64,000 bases of DNA from Sphaerisporangium fuscum (GCF_018531465.1 NZ_JAHDTF010000024.1:62001-126000); one strand, 5' to 3'; counted from the first letter of the stretch, positions 8,892 to 18,039 are shown. Numbers and translations are program-made. Notes: a model not told the origin generated them from the letters alone.

Positions 8892-9659
8892 ATGATGACC
8901 GAGACCACGATCGATCTGGGAACCCTCGCCGGCCATTACGCCGAGCACGGGTACGTACTGCTGAAGGGCCTGCTGACCAAGGACGAGGCGGCGGCGTACC
9001 GCCGTGCCGCCCATGACCTGCTCCGGCGGCTGGACCGGGACGAGGACCCGACCTGGGGTGCGGCCGCCGGGCTCGCGGCCGGCGCGCCGACCCGGCTGCG
9101 GCACCTGCACGACGCGCAGTTCCACGCGGCGGCGTTCTCCCGGCTGCTGGTGGACGAGCGGTTCACCTCCGTCGCCGCGGCCGTGCTGGGGGTGCCGAAC
9201 GTCCAGCTGCACCACACCAAGTTGTTCGTGAAGCCGCCGGAGAACGGCTCGCCGTTCCCGCTGCACCAGGACCACCCGTTCTTCCCCCACACCCACCACC
9301 GGGTCGGTGCCGCGATCTTCCACCTGGACGACGCGCCCGAGCACAAGGGCTGTGTCCGGGTCGTCCCGGGCAGCCACCTGCAGGGGCCGCGGGAGCACGA
9401 CCCCGAGGGAGGCCATCACCTCACCGACGTGCCCTTCGAGGCCGCGGTGCCACTGCCCGCGGAGGCGGGGGACGTGCTGTTCTTCTCGTACCTGACCGTC
9501 CACGGCTCGGGGGTGAACGTCAGCGACGAGGCGAGGACCACCTGGCTGGTGCAGTTCCGTGACCCCGCCGACCCGCCGGCGATCCAGGCGCACGACTGGT
9601 CCCTGGGGCAGGGCATGATGCTGGCGGGAGTGGACCCGACAGGCAGGAGCACGGCTTGA
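8892..9659 (+). CDS. Phytanoyl-CoA dioxygenase (PhyH) family protein
   Basis: A 255-residue Fe(II)/2-oxoglutarate oxygenase. The metal triad is visible as His125-x-Asp127 (FPLHQDHPFF) and His204 (LTVHGSG), with Arg215 positioned to bind 2-oxoglutarate. AGGAGG precedes the ATGATG start. Its stop overlaps the start of the AraC-type regulator downstream, so the two are cotranscribed and translationally coupled. Members hydroxylate diverse small molecules; the substrate cannot be read from sequence. Confidence 0.88.
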   Translation: MMTETTIDLGTLAGHYAEHGYVLLKGLLTKDEAAAYRRAAHDLLRRLDRDEDPTWGAAAGLAAGAPTRLRHLHDAQFHAAAFSRLLVDERFTSVAAAVLGVPNVQLHHTKLFVKPPENGSPFPLHQDHPFFPHTHHRVGAAIFHLDDAPEHKGCVRVVPGSHLQGPREHDPEGGHHLTDVPFEAAVPLPAEAGDVLFFSYLTVHGSGVNVSDEARTTWLVQFRDPADPPAIQAHDWSLGQGMMLAGVDPTGRSTA

Positions 9660-10561
9660 GCCTGGCGGACGTCGCCGGTGCCGGCCGGCTGCCCGAGCTG
9701 GCCGGCCTGCTGGAGACCTGCCAGGTCGGAGGGTTCAGGGCCGACTTCGTCAGCTGGGGGTTCTACACCAAGCTCGCCTGGCGCAACTACTGGCACCGGC
9801 ACTCCTTCTACGAGGTCTGCCTGGCCTACACCGGTACGGGCCGGTTCAGCGTCGGTGGGGAACACCATGACGTCGGCACCGGTGACGTGTTCCTGACCAG
9901 GCCGGGTGACGTGCACGAGATCGAGTCGAGCCCGGCGGACCCGCTCGGCATCGCCCACTGGGGCTTCACGCTCCGGAGGGGCCAGGAGGCGCCGGGCCCG
10001 GACGAGCGTGGCTGGTGGTCCGGCCTCACCGACACCGCCGGACCCGTGGTGTCGCGCCGTACCGGCTCGCTGCCCGAGGTCGTCACGGCACTCGCCGCGT
10101 ACGCCGGCCCGGTGCGGTCCGGGTACGACGCCGGCCTGGCCGGGCTCGGCGCCGCGCTGGTGGTGGACACCGCCAGGGCGTTCGCGAACGAGGACGATCT
10201 GCGGGTCGACCCGCCTCCCCGGGACGGCCCGTCCCGGGTGGTGGCGGCGATGCGGCGGCACCTGGCCGACAACCTGTACCGGCCGGTCAGGGTCAGGGAT
10301 GTGGCCGCCGCCGTCCACCTGTCCGAACGGCACGCCGAGCGGCTGTTCCGAGAGCAGACGGGCGCCTCCCTGATGGCGACCCTGCGCAGGATGCGGCTCG
10401 AGCTGGCCGCCGCCCTGCTGCTCGACGCGGCCCCCACGGTGACGGAGGTGGCCCGGGCGTGCGGCTATCACGACGTCCGCGCTTTCAGCACGGCCTTCCG
10501 CCGCCTGCACGGGTATCCACCGCTTGAGCACCGCGCCCGCAGCGGGACCCTGCACATGTGA
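9656..10561 (+). CDS. AraC-family transcriptional regulator
   Basis: A 301-residue regulator with an N-terminal cupin-like sensor (residues about 30-110, HSFYEVCLAYTGTGRF, GDVFLTRPGDVHEI) and a C-terminal double HTH (residues about 200-298; DVAAAVHLSERHAERLF and VTEVARACGYHDVRAFSTAFRR). The TTG start overlaps the TGA of the dioxygenase gene and has AGGAG at a suitable distance. Coupling with the oxygenase suggests that it senses a substrate or product of that pathway, which is inference. Confidence 0.9.
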   Translation: MSLADVAGAGRLPELAGLLETCQVGGFRADFVSWGFYTKLAWRNYWHRHSFYEVCLAYTGTGRFSVGGEHHDVGTGDVFLTRPGDVHEIESSPADPLGIAHWGFTLRRGQEAPGPDERGWWSGLTDTAGPVVSRRTGSLPEVVTALAAYAGPVRSGYDAGLAGLGAALVVDTARAFANEDDLRVDPPPRDGPSRVVAAMRRHLADNLYRPVRVRDVAAAVHLSERHAERLFREQTGASLMATLRRMRLELAAALLLDAAPTVTEVARACGYHDVRAFSTAFRRLHGYPPLEHRARSGTLHM

Positions 10562-10586
10562 GGCGCTCCCCGCCGCGGTCACACTG

Positions 10587-10609
10587 ACCGGCCCGGTGGG
10601 GTGGCCGGT
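10587..10609. terminator. Weak hairpin between convergent genes
   Basis: ACCGGCC (10587-10593) can pair with GGCCGGT (10603-10609) across a 9-nt loop, in the 57-bp gap between the convergent AraC and monooxygenase genes. There is no T-run, so function as a terminator is only a suggestion. Confidence 0.3.
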
Positions 10610-10618
10610 GGCATGCGG

Positions 10619-12295
10619 CTACGCGGAGACCGCCGTGCGCGCGCCGGGTGCCCCGGCCCCGTCCGTGGCCGGCCGGTGCAGCACGCGCAGCAGGGCGGCC
10701 GCCAGCGCCTCGCCGTCGTCCCCGGCCGGGGCGGCCGAGCGCCAGGCGACGAACCCGTCGGGGCGCACCAGCAGTGCTCCGGCGTCGCCCGTGCCGGACG
10801 CCGCCGGCCAGAGGCCCTCGGGGTCGGCGACGTCGCCGTCCGCGCCGACGCGGAAGGCGTGCAGGCCGGCGCCCAGCCGCGTGGCCACCTCGCCGGCGAC
10901 CTCGAGCCAGGCCGCGCCCGCCGGGCCGGTCAGCAGCGTGAACCGCGATCCGACCAGGTCGAGCGTGGAGACGCGCCGGCCCTCGTGCTCCACCCACAGG
11001 TGCGGGAGACGTGAGCCGGGGGAGCCGTCGAGATCGAGGGCCACGTCCTCCGTCGAGGGAAGTTCGGGCCGGGCGCCGACGACGGCGGTTGAGTCGTAGC
11101 GGTAGCCGAGGTGCACGACGGGGGCGTTGACCACGCCCGCCTTCGCCCGCTCCTGAGCCATGCCCGGGTCCCAGTGCAGCCGCGGGTTCTCAAGGCGCAG
11201 CAGGGCCTGGCGGACGGTGAGCTCGGCGACCGGCCGCCGTTCGGCCTCGTAGGTGGCCAGGAGCCCGGGGCCGGCCTGCCCGCGCAGGACCCAGGCCAGC
11301 TTCCAGGCCAGGTTGTGCGCGTCGGCGACGCCGGTGTTCATGCCGAACGCGCCGAGCGGGGGGTTGGCGTGCGCGGCGTCCCCGGCGAGGAACACCCTTC
11401 CCGTGGAGAAGCGCTCGGCGACCTGGGCGCGGACCCGCCAGGGCAGCCTGCTGAGGACCTCGACGTCGCGCTCGGGGTCGCCGAGCGCGGCGCGGATGAG
11501 CTCCCGGCAGCGCTCGGGCGTGAAACCGTCCTCGCCTCCCTGCTCGTAGGGCACGTGGAAGATCCACTCGTGCCGCCCGTCGACGGTGACGAGCATGCCG
11601 GGCGAGCTGGGGCCGGTGATGTCGCAGGCGACGAAGTGGTGCCCGTGGGTCAGGTCGTCCAGGTCGGCGCGGAAGAGGATGTTCATCATCGGGTCCCCGA
11701 GCGCGCCCGGCCCCGTGGTGTCGATGCCGAGGGCGGCGCGGACGCCGCTGCGCACGCCGTCGGCGGCGACGAGGTAGTCCGCGCGCACGGTGCGCCGCCC
11801 CTCGGGCCCCTCGATCACGGCGGTCACCCCGTCGGCGTCCTGCTCGAAGGACACCAGCTCGGTGCCGTGGCACACGGTCGCGCCGCGCTCCCGGGCCGCC
11901 CGCAGCAGCACGGGGTCCAGCCGGTTCTGCGGGCACAGGCCGCGGAGCCTGGCGGGGCCGACGGTGGCGCGGGTGTCGGCGGCGATGGGTGTGCGGCGTC
12001 CCGTGACGGCGTCCGGCGGGGGCCACTGGACGGTCGCCAGCGTGGGCCCGCTGATCTTCCCGAGGGCGCCGGCGGTCATGTCGAGGGCCACGGCGTTCAC
12101 GGCGTCCTCCAGGCCGACCTCGCGCAGCAGCTCCACCGTGCGCTGACCGACGCCGGTGGCGCGGGGGTGGATCGAGGGGGCGTCCTGCCACTCCACGACG
12201 AGCGGGCGCACGCCGTGGTGGGCCAGGAACACCGCGGCCGCCAGGCCGACCGTGCCGCCGCCGGCCACCAGCACGGGGACGTGGATGTCGTTCAT
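10619..12295 (-). CDS. FAD-dependent aromatic monooxygenase
   Basis: A 558-residue group-A flavoprotein hydroxylase of the PheA/MhpA/PgaE type. It has the dinucleotide-binding GGGTVGLAAAVFL near the N-terminus, the DG motif (LVAADGVRSGVR) and the second FAD motif GDAAHANPPLGAFGMNTG, with a thioredoxin-like C-terminal extension. ATG 12295 (MNDIHVPV) is chosen because AAGGAGAGAG sits just upstream; a longer frame from 12346 would run into the operator repeats. It is divergent from a TetR regulator, a common arrangement for inducible oxygenases acting on phenolic or polyketide-like compounds. Confidence 0.9.
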   Translation of the reverse strand: MNDIHVPVLVAGGGTVGLAAAVFLAHHGVRPLVVEWQDAPSIHPRATGVGQRTVELLREVGLEDAVNAVALDMTAGALGKISGPTLATVQWPPPDAVTGRRTPIAADTRATVGPARLRGLCPQNRLDPVLLRAARERGATVCHGTELVSFEQDADGVTAVIEGPEGRRTVRADYLVAADGVRSGVRAALGIDTTGPGALGDPMMNILFRADLDDLTHGHHFVACDITGPSSPGMLVTVDGRHEWIFHVPYEQGGEDGFTPERCRELIRAALGDPERDVEVLSRLPWRVRAQVAERFSTGRVFLAGDAAHANPPLGAFGMNTGVADAHNLAWKLAWVLRGQAGPGLLATYEAERRPVAELTVRQALLRLENPRLHWDPGMAQERAKAGVVNAPVVHLGYRYDSTAVVGARPELPSTEDVALDLDGSPGSRLPHLWVEHEGRRVSTLDLVGSRFTLLTGPAGAAWLEVAGEVATRLGAGLHAFRVGADGDVADPEGLWPAASGTGDAGALLVRPDGFVAWRSAAPAGDDGEALAAALLRVLHRPATDGAGAPGARTAVSA

Positions 12296-12312
12296 CTCTC
12301 TCCTTAATGGGC

Positions 12313-12359
12313 ACACTGTTCCCGAATGCGGCAACACTGTACGCATACGGCTACACTGT
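12313..12359. promoter_or_regulatory. Three ACACTGT repeats, candidate TetR operator
   Basis: ACACTGT occurs at 12313-12319, 12334-12340 and 12353-12359, spaced 21 and 19 bp, about two helical turns. The last copy runs into the small inverted repeat CTGTT-CGC-AACAG. The cluster fills the gap between the divergent monooxygenase and TetR genes. Confidence 0.55.
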
Positions 12360-12390
12360 TCGCAACAGCGTGAGAGGACGGACGGCCGAG

Positions 12391-13116
12391 ATGACCAAGG
12401 ATCAGCTTCAGGGGCCCGTGTGGACCCGTATGCCGAAGGCCGGCCGCCGCCAGGCGCTCACCGTCGGGCGCATCGTCGAGGTGGCCACGCGCATGGCGGA
12501 CGCAGGAGGGCTGGAGGCGTTGTCGATGCGCACCCTGGCCGCCGAGCTGGGCTCGGGGACGACGTCGCTGTACCGGCACGTGTCCGGGCGCGACGACCTG
12601 ATCGACCTGATGGTCGACGCCGTGCAGGGAGAGGAGCCGACCGGGCCGCCATCCGGTGACTGGCGCGCCGACCTCGCCGCGGTCACCCGGCGGCTGCGTG
12701 CCGTGCTGCTACGTCATCCCTGGCTGGCGCGGGTGCTGACGGCCCGTCCCGCGCTCGGGCCGAACGCCCTGCGGAGGATGGACGAGGCCCTCCTGGCGGC
12801 CCGTGGGCTCACCGGCGACATCACGCTGGCCTCCGCCGTGGTCGGCCTGCTCACCAACTACGTGCAGGGCGCGGTGGCCGCGGAACTGGCCGAGCAGGAG
12901 GCCCAGCGCCGCACCGGCATGAGCGAGGAGCAGTGGCGGGCGAGCGTCGGCCCCTACATCCGCGAGGTCGTCACCAGCGGGGAGTACCCCGAGTTCGGCC
13001 GCCGGGTGATCGAAGCCCGCGACCTGGGCTTCGAGGAGCACTTCGAGTTCGGGCTGGCCTGCCTGCTGGACGGCGTGGCCGCCCGGTCGGTGGACAGGCC
13101 GGGCGGCGAAGGGTGA
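12391..13116 (+). CDS. TetR-family transcriptional regulator
   Basis: A 241-residue repressor. The HTH lies at residues about 22-65 (VATRMADAGGLEALSMRTLAAELGSGTTSLYRHVSGRDDLIDLMVDAV), followed by a TetR_C-type ligand-binding domain with LTNYVQGAVAAELAEQEAQRR. ATG 12391 (MTKDQLQG) avoids overlap with the operator-like repeats; an in-frame ATG at 12307 would place the operator inside the gene. It very likely represses the divergent FAD monooxygenase and itself. Confidence 0.88.
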   Translation: MTKDQLQGPVWTRMPKAGRRQALTVGRIVEVATRMADAGGLEALSMRTLAAELGSGTTSLYRHVSGRDDLIDLMVDAVQGEEPTGPPSGDWRADLAAVTRRLRAVLLRHPWLARVLTARPALGPNALRRMDEALLAARGLTGDITLASAVVGLLTNYVQGAVAAELAEQEAQRRTGMSEEQWRASVGPYIREVVTSGEYPEFGRRVIEARDLGFEEHFEFGLACLLDGVAARSVDRPGGEG

Positions 13117-13138
13117 CGATCGGCGAGGACCGGCGGGC

Positions 13139-13855
13139 TCAGGAGACGGCGGCGCCGACCAGATGGCCGATGCCGTAGGTGACCGCCGCGGCGGCCGAGC
13201 CGAGCAGCAGCTGCCGCGCGCCGCCCAGCAGGAAGGGCCGGGTGGTGAGCCGCGCGACCAGCGCCCCGGTGCCGAACAGCGCCAGCGCCGTGAGCACGAT
13301 CGCCGCCACCACCGAGCCGAAACCGAACAGGAAGGGCAGCACCGGGATCAGCGCGCCGACCGCGAAGGCCAGGAACGACGATCCGGCGGCCACCCACGGC
13401 GAGGGCAGGTCGTCGGGGTCCACGCCGAGCTCCTCGCGGGCGTGGACGCGCCAGGCGACCTCGTCCTGCTTGTGCAGCTGGCGGGCCACCTCGCGGGCCA
13501 GCTCCGGGGTGAGGCCGCGCGACTCGTACAGCAGCGCCAGTTCGCGCTCCTCGGCCTCGGGGTTCTTGGCGATCTCCCGCCGCTCGACGTCGATCTCGGC
13601 GAGGGTCATCTCGGTCTGGGAACGGACGGAGGTGTACTCGCCGGTGGCCATGGAGAACGCTCCGGCCGCCAGCCCGGCCAGCCCGGCGATGGTCACGGCC
13701 TGCGCGCTCGCGCCGCTGCCGACCACTCCCGCGATGAGCGAGGCGTTGGACACCAGCCCGTCCATGACGCCGAACACGGCGGGGCGCAGCCAGCCGCCGG
13801 TCACGTCCCTGTGGTGGTGATGCACCTCGGCGGCGTGCATGGAAACGGAGGTCAT
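13139..13855 (-). CDS. VIT1/CCC1-family metal transporter
   Basis: A 238-residue membrane protein of the vacuolar iron transporter family. A short His-rich N-terminus (HHHHRD) precedes VMDGLVSNASLIAGVVGSG, the family signature of the first helix; an acidic cytoplasmic insertion rich in Glu (EIDVERREIAKNPEAEERE) matches the metal-binding region, and three further hydrophobic segments end the protein. Predicted to move Fe2+ or Mn2+ across the membrane. It converges on the TetR gene with only 22 bp between stops and follows the MocR gene on the same strand. Confidence 0.9.
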   Translation of the reverse strand: MTSVSMHAAEVHHHHRDVTGGWLRPAVFGVMDGLVSNASLIAGVVGSGASAQAVTIAGLAGLAAGAFSMATGEYTSVRSQTEMTLAEIDVERREIAKNPEAEERELALLYESRGLTPELAREVARQLHKQDEVAWRVHAREELGVDPDDLPSPWVAAGSSFLAFAVGALIPVLPFLFGFGSVVAAIVLTALALFGTGALVARLTTRPFLLGGARQLLLGSAAAAVTYGIGHLVGAAVS

Positions 13856-13940
13856 GCGGGGGATTCCTTCGACGAAGTCATGCCATAGCCGTACAAACCA
13901 CCAAAAGTACCTTAGGCCACCGACAAACCGCGAGGCGGCG

Positions 13941-15281
13941 TCAATCCGCGGCGGCGTCCTCCGGGGTGCCGCGGGCGACGGCGGCCAGCGTCTCCAGCGC
14001 CTGGGACAGCACCGGCGGCGGCGGGGAGGCCAGGCCGATGCGCACCGCGGCCGGCGCGCTGCCCCCGGCGACGGCGAACGACGCCGCGGGCGTCACGGCC
14101 ACGCCGCGCCGGGCGGCCGCCGCCACGAACGTCTCCGCCCGCCAGGGCTCCGGCAGCTCCCACCAGCGGTAGTACGAGTGGCGGTCGGCGCGGGTGGCGA
14201 AACCGGCGAGGTGGCGGGCGGCCAGTTCCTGGCGGGCCGCCGCGTCGGCGCGCTTGGCCTCCTCCAGCGCCGCCACCGTGCCGTCCGCAATCCACCGGGT
14301 GGCGGCCTCCAGGGCGAACCCGGCGCACGTCCACCCTCCCGACCGCAGCGCCGCCGCGACGGCCTCCGCGTGGGACGGCGGCACGAGCGCGAAGCCCGCG
14401 GTCAGGCCGGGAGCCAGCCGCTTGGACAGGCTGTCGATCATGACCGTGCGCTCGGGGGCCAGCGCCGCGAGCGGGGGATCGTCCCCCTCGTGCAGGAAGG
14501 CCCAGATCCGGTCCTCGACCGCGTGCAGGTCCAGCTCGCGCAGCGCGGCGGCCAGTTCGGCCCGCCGTCCGGCCGGCATGGTCACCCCGAGGGGGTTCTG
14601 CAGGGTGGGCTGCAGGTAGACGGCCCGCAGCGGCGTGCCCCGGTGCGCGGCGGCGAGCGCGTCGGGACGCAGCCCCGCCTCGTCGACGGCGAGGGGGACG
14701 AGCGTGATCCCGAGCCGCCCGGCGATCACCTTGATCATCGGATACGTCAGCGCCTCGACCCCGAGCCGTCCGCCCGGAGGGACCAGCGCGGCCACCGCCC
14801 CGGCGACCGCCTGCCGGCCGTTCCCCGCGAAGAGGACGCGAGCGGGGTCCGGGGACCAGCCGCCCCGGGCCAGCAGCCGCGCCGCCGCCTCCCTCGCCCG
14901 GGGCGTGCCCGACGGGGCCACCGGGCGCAGCGCGGCGCCGAGGACGTCCGGGCGCAGCAGGGTGGTGAGGCCGCCGGCGAGCAGCGCGGGCTGCTCGGGG
15001 AGGACCGGGTAGTTCAGCTCGAGGTCGATCCGGGCGCTGCCGGGATCGACCAGCGCGGAGCCGGGGGACGGCGCGGCGGCCCGGACGAACGTGCCGCGGC
15101 CCACCTCCCCGACCACCAGCCCCCGCCGCGCCAGCTCGCCGTAGACCCGCGAGGCCGTGGAGTTGGCGATGCCGTGCCGCCGGGCGAAGGCCCGCTGCGT
15201 CGGCAGCCGGTCTCCCGGACGCAGCCGTCCGGCGGCGATGTCGGCCGCGACGGCGTCGGCGACCAGACGGTAGTCCTCCAC
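13941..15281 (-). CDS. MocR/GabR-type regulator (GntR HTH plus aminotransferase domain)
   Basis: A 446-residue fusion: winged-helix GntR domain (residues 1-66, LRPGDRLPTQRAFARRHGIANSTASRVYGEL) and a fold-type I aminotransferase-like domain. PLP-site residues are visible: Asn229 (LQNPLG), Asp257 (VEDRIW) and the Schiff-base Lys287 (DSLSKRLAPG). MocR proteins use PLP to sense amino compounds or vitamin B6 and often bind paired direct repeats, which occur just upstream at 15310-15344. It is divergent from an alpha/beta hydrolase, its most likely target. Confidence 0.92.
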   Translation of the reverse strand: MEDYRLVADAVAADIAAGRLRPGDRLPTQRAFARRHGIANSTASRVYGELARRGLVVGEVGRGTFVRAAAPSPGSALVDPGSARIDLELNYPVLPEQPALLAGGLTTLLRPDVLGAALRPVAPSGTPRAREAAARLLARGGWSPDPARVLFAGNGRQAVAGAVAALVPPGGRLGVEALTYPMIKVIAGRLGITLVPLAVDEAGLRPDALAAAHRGTPLRAVYLQPTLQNPLGVTMPAGRRAELAAALRELDLHAVEDRIWAFLHEGDDPPLAALAPERTVMIDSLSKRLAPGLTAGFALVPPSHAEAVAAALRSGGWTCAGFALEAATRWIADGTVAALEEAKRADAAARQELAARHLAGFATRADRHSYYRWWELPEPWRAETFVAAAARRGVAVTPAASFAVAGGSAPAAVRIGLASPPPPVLSQALETLAAVARGTPEDAAAD

Positions 15282-15309
15282 GTGCGCCCCACTCTCAACA
15301 AAGACAATA

Positions 15310-15344
15310 TTGCACCGAGAGCAATGATTTTATTGCACTGAGAA
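15310..15344. promoter_or_regulatory. Direct repeats, candidate MocR binding site
   Basis: ATTGCACCGAGA (15310-15321) and ATTGCACTGAGA (15333-15344) are 11/12 identical, start 23 bp apart, and have an inverted GCAAT between them. They lie 29 bp upstream of the MocR start and about 70 bp upstream of the divergent hydrolase. Confidence 0.65.
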
Positions 15345-15411
15345 GCTTGCCAGGCCTAGCATCGCGATCGGCGGCGTACGGCCGCCCGCGATGATCGGGA
15401 AGGGTGTGGAC

Positions 15412-16230
15412 GTGGTGAGCAAGGCCGAGGTCAACGGCATCACCGTCGGGTACGACGACCGGGGCGAGGGTCCCGCGCTGGTGCTCGTGCACGGCCACCC
15501 GTTCGACCGCACGATGTGGGCGCCCCAGGTGGAGGAGTTCGCGGCGCACGGCTGGCGCGTGGTGGCCGCCGACCTGCGGGGATACGGCGAGAGCACCGTC
15601 GTCCCCGGCGTGACCCCCCTGGAGGTGTTCGCCCGCGACACCGCCGCCCTCCTGGACCACCTGGGGATCGCGGAGGCGGTGATCGGCGGCCTCTCGATGG
15701 GCGGGCAGATCGTGATGGAGTTCCACCACCTGTTCCCCGCGCGGGTACGCGGCCTGTTGCTCGCCGACACCTTCGCCCAGGCCGAGACCGCCGAGGGCAA
15801 ACGGGTACGGGCCGCCATGGCCGCCAGGCTGCTGAGGGAGGGCATGGGGCCCTACGCCGAGGAGGTGCTGGCGAAGATGGTCGCCCCTGCCAACATCGAG
15901 GCCCGGCCCGCCGTGGCGGAGCACGTGCTCGGCATGATGCGGCGCACCTCCCCGGAAGGAGCCGCCGCGGCCCTGCTCGGCCGCGCCGAGCGGCGCGACC
16001 ACACCGGCACGCTCGCCGGCATCGCGGTGCCCGCGCTGATCGTGGCCGGCGCCGACGACGAGTTCACGCCGGTCGCCGACGCGGAGTTCATGTACCACCG
16101 CATCCCGGGCGCGCGGTTCGCCGTCATCGAGGGCGCCGCCCACATGCCCAACCTCGAACGGCCCGAGGAGTTCAACCGGGCCCTGCACGGCCTCCTCGCC
16201 GTCGTCCACCCGAGGACGGCCGTCTCCTAG
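15412..16230 (+). CDS. Alpha/beta hydrolase
   Basis: A 272-residue alpha/beta-hydrolase-fold enzyme. The oxyanion motif is HGHPFDRTMW, the nucleophile elbow is GGLSMGG (Ser), and the catalytic His is in GAAHMPNLERPEEF. GTG 15412 is preferred because GGGAAGGG lies 7 nt upstream; the ATG at 15391 has no such site, and GTG 15415 is also possible. Control by the divergent MocR regulator is inferred from the intervening repeats. Such proteins range from esterases to 3-oxoadipate enol-lactonases; substrate unknown. Confidence 0.88.
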   Translation: MVSKAEVNGITVGYDDRGEGPALVLVHGHPFDRTMWAPQVEEFAAHGWRVVAADLRGYGESTVVPGVTPLEVFARDTAALLDHLGIAEAVIGGLSMGGQIVMEFHHLFPARVRGLLLADTFAQAETAEGKRVRAAMAARLLREGMGPYAEEVLAKMVAPANIEARPAVAEHVLGMMRRTSPEGAAAALLGRAERRDHTGTLAGIAVPALIVAGADDEFTPVADAEFMYHRIPGARFAVIEGAAHMPNLERPEEFNRALHGLLAVVHPRTAVS

Positions 16231-16309
16231 CGGGCCATGTACGTGATCATCGCCGGGTGGTCGACGGCGCCGGGCCGGGCTTTCGCGGCCGGTGGAGGAT
16301 GCGAGCGTG

Positions 16310-16807
16310 TCAGGAGGCCCCGTGGAAGCGGCGGTGCAGCTCACGCACCTCGTCGGCCAGGCCGGGGATCGGGCCCTCGACCACCGCGTCCGGCACGACG
16401 TCCCGGATCGGCAGGGTCCGCACGGGAGGCGCGGGGACGCCCAGCTCCGACAGCCAGGACCCCAGCTGCTCGGAGGAGCTGACGTACACGATGCGGCCGA
16501 GCCCCACCCAGCCGTGCGCGGCCGCGCACATCGGGCAGTGCTCGCCGGAGGTGTACACCGTCGCCGCGGCCCGCTCCCCGGGTTTCATGTTCGCCGCCGC
16601 CCAGCGCGCGATCTCGAACTCCGGGTGCCGCGTCCGGTCACCGGAGGCCACGTGGTTGTGGTCCTCGAACAGGACGGTGCCGTCCGCGGCGACGAGCACC
16701 GAGCCGAACGGCTCGTCGCCCACCTCCAGGGCCGTCGCCGCCAGCTCCACGCACCGCCGCAGGTAGCGCAGCTCGCCGTCGTCCACCATGTTCGCCTCCA
16801 CGCTCAC
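16310..16807 (-). CDS. CMP/dCMP-type nucleoside or guanine deaminase
   Basis: A 165-residue cytidine-deaminase-fold protein. The zinc site is visible: HPEFE supplies the His ligand and the catalytic Glu, and EHCPMC supplies the two Cys. The PFGSVLVAADGTV segment matches guanine deaminase and TadA-like enzymes. An internal start at MVDDGELR (16789) is possible. It follows the MFS gene by 35 bp on the same strand and may be cotranscribed with it. The exact base deaminated is not evident. Confidence 0.85.
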   Translation of the reverse strand: MSVEANMVDDGELRYLRRCVELAATALEVGDEPFGSVLVAADGTVLFEDHNHVASGDRTRHPEFEIARWAAANMKPGERAAATVYTSGEHCPMCAAAHGWVGLGRIVYVSSSEQLGSWLSELGVPAPPVRTLPIRDVVPDAVVEGPIPGLADEVRELHRRFHGAS

Positions 16808-16842
16808 AGATCTTCAGCGACCCCGATGGTAGCGGGGCCGCG

Positions 16843-18039
16843 TCAGTCGCCCGCGCCCGAGCGAGGGGCCGCGGGGGCGGGGTGGAGGTGGGGCGCGGCC
16901 GGACGGGGGGCCAGGGCGCGGGCGCCGGCCAGGATCGCCACCATCAGGACGCTGACCACCACGAACGACACCGGCAGGCTGGTGGCCGCCGCGATGCCGC
17001 CGATCGCGCTCGGCGCGGCGAAGCCCGAGGTGTAGGCGACGGTGGCGGCGCCCGCCACCCCCTCGCTCGGGGTACGGCCCGCGTTGCCGGCCGCCGCGAA
17101 CGCCAGCGGCACCACCACCGCGACCCCCAGCCCGATCAGCATGAAGCCGCCGATCGCCGGAAGGGGAGTGCGGGCCACCACGACGAGGACCGCGCCCAGC
17201 GCCGCGAGACCCCCGCTGAGGCGCACCGTCAGCACCGGGCCGAGCCGCCGGACCACCATGTCACCGCACAGCCGCCCGGCCGCCATCATGAAGGCGAACG
17301 CCGTGTAGCTCGCCGCCGCCACCCCGGCGGAGGTCCCGGTGATCTGCTTGAGGTAGACGGCGCACCAGTCCTGGCTCGCCGACTCCCCGAATACCGCGCA
17401 AAAGCCGATCAGGCCGAGGAGGAGCACGCGCCGGGTCGGCAGCACGAACCTCGCGGGGGCCGCCTCGTCGTCGGCGGCCCGCACGTCGAGCAGCAGCGGA
17501 CCCGCCGCGGCGCTCACCGCGAGCAGCGCCGCCGCCGCGGCGGCCAGATGGACGCGGGCGTCGACGGCGGCCTGCGCGGCGGCGACGCCGATGGCTCCGC
17601 CCACCAGCCCTCCGACGCTCCACATGCCGTGCAGGCCCGACATGATCGACCGCCCGAGGTGCTGCTCGATGACCACCCCCTGGGCGTTCATGGCGACGTC
17701 GGCCATGCCGGCCACCGCGCCGTAGGCGAACAGGGTGATCCACAGGACGGCGAGGCCGGGCGCGAGGGCGGGGAGGGCGAGCGCCGAGCACATCAGCGCG
17801 ATCAGCAGCCTGGTCGCCGTGCGCCCGCCGAGCCGGTGGACGATGCGCCCGGCCGTCGGCATGGCGACCAACGAGCCCACCGCCGGTGCCAGGAGCGCGA
17901 GCCCCAGCTGACCGGGCCCCGCCTGGAGATGCTCCTGCAGCCACGGGATACGCGTGGCGAAGCTCCCCGTGACCGCCCCGTGCACCGCGAACGTCACCGC
18001 CACGGCCACGCGGGCCCGTCCCACCACGCGCGAAGTCAC
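16843..18039 (-). CDS. MFS transporter
   Basis: A 398-residue major facilitator with about 12 hydrophobic segments and the loop 2-3 type motif GRIVHRLGGRTATR. The overall layout resembles YbjJ-like exporters. It is divergent from a small secreted protein gene, with a large inverted repeat in between. No substrate is inferable. Confidence 0.85.
   Translation of the reverse strand: MTSRVVGRARVAVAVTFAVHGAVTGSFATRIPWLQEHLQAGPGQLGLALLAPAVGSLVAMPTAGRIVHRLGGRTATRLLIALMCSALALPALAPGLAVLWITLFAYGAVAGMADVAMNAQGVVIEQHLGRSIMSGLHGMWSVGGLVGGAIGVAAAQAAVDARVHLAAAAAALLAVSAAAGPLLLDVRAADDEAAPARFVLPTRRVLLLGLIGFCAVFGESASQDWCAVYLKQITGTSAGVAAASYTAFAFMMAAGRLCGDMVVRRLGPVLTVRLSGGLAALGAVLVVVARTPLPAIGGFMLIGLGVAVVVPLAFAAAGNAGRTPSEGVAGAATVAYTSGFAAPSAIGGIAAATSLPVSFVVVSVLMVAILAGARALAPRPAAPHLHPAPAAPRSGAGD

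Noticed and set aside
13839..15341. 500-codon plus-strand open frame
   Set aside because: Antisense to the MocR gene, with low-complexity Arg/Gly/Gln-rich product and no family motif.
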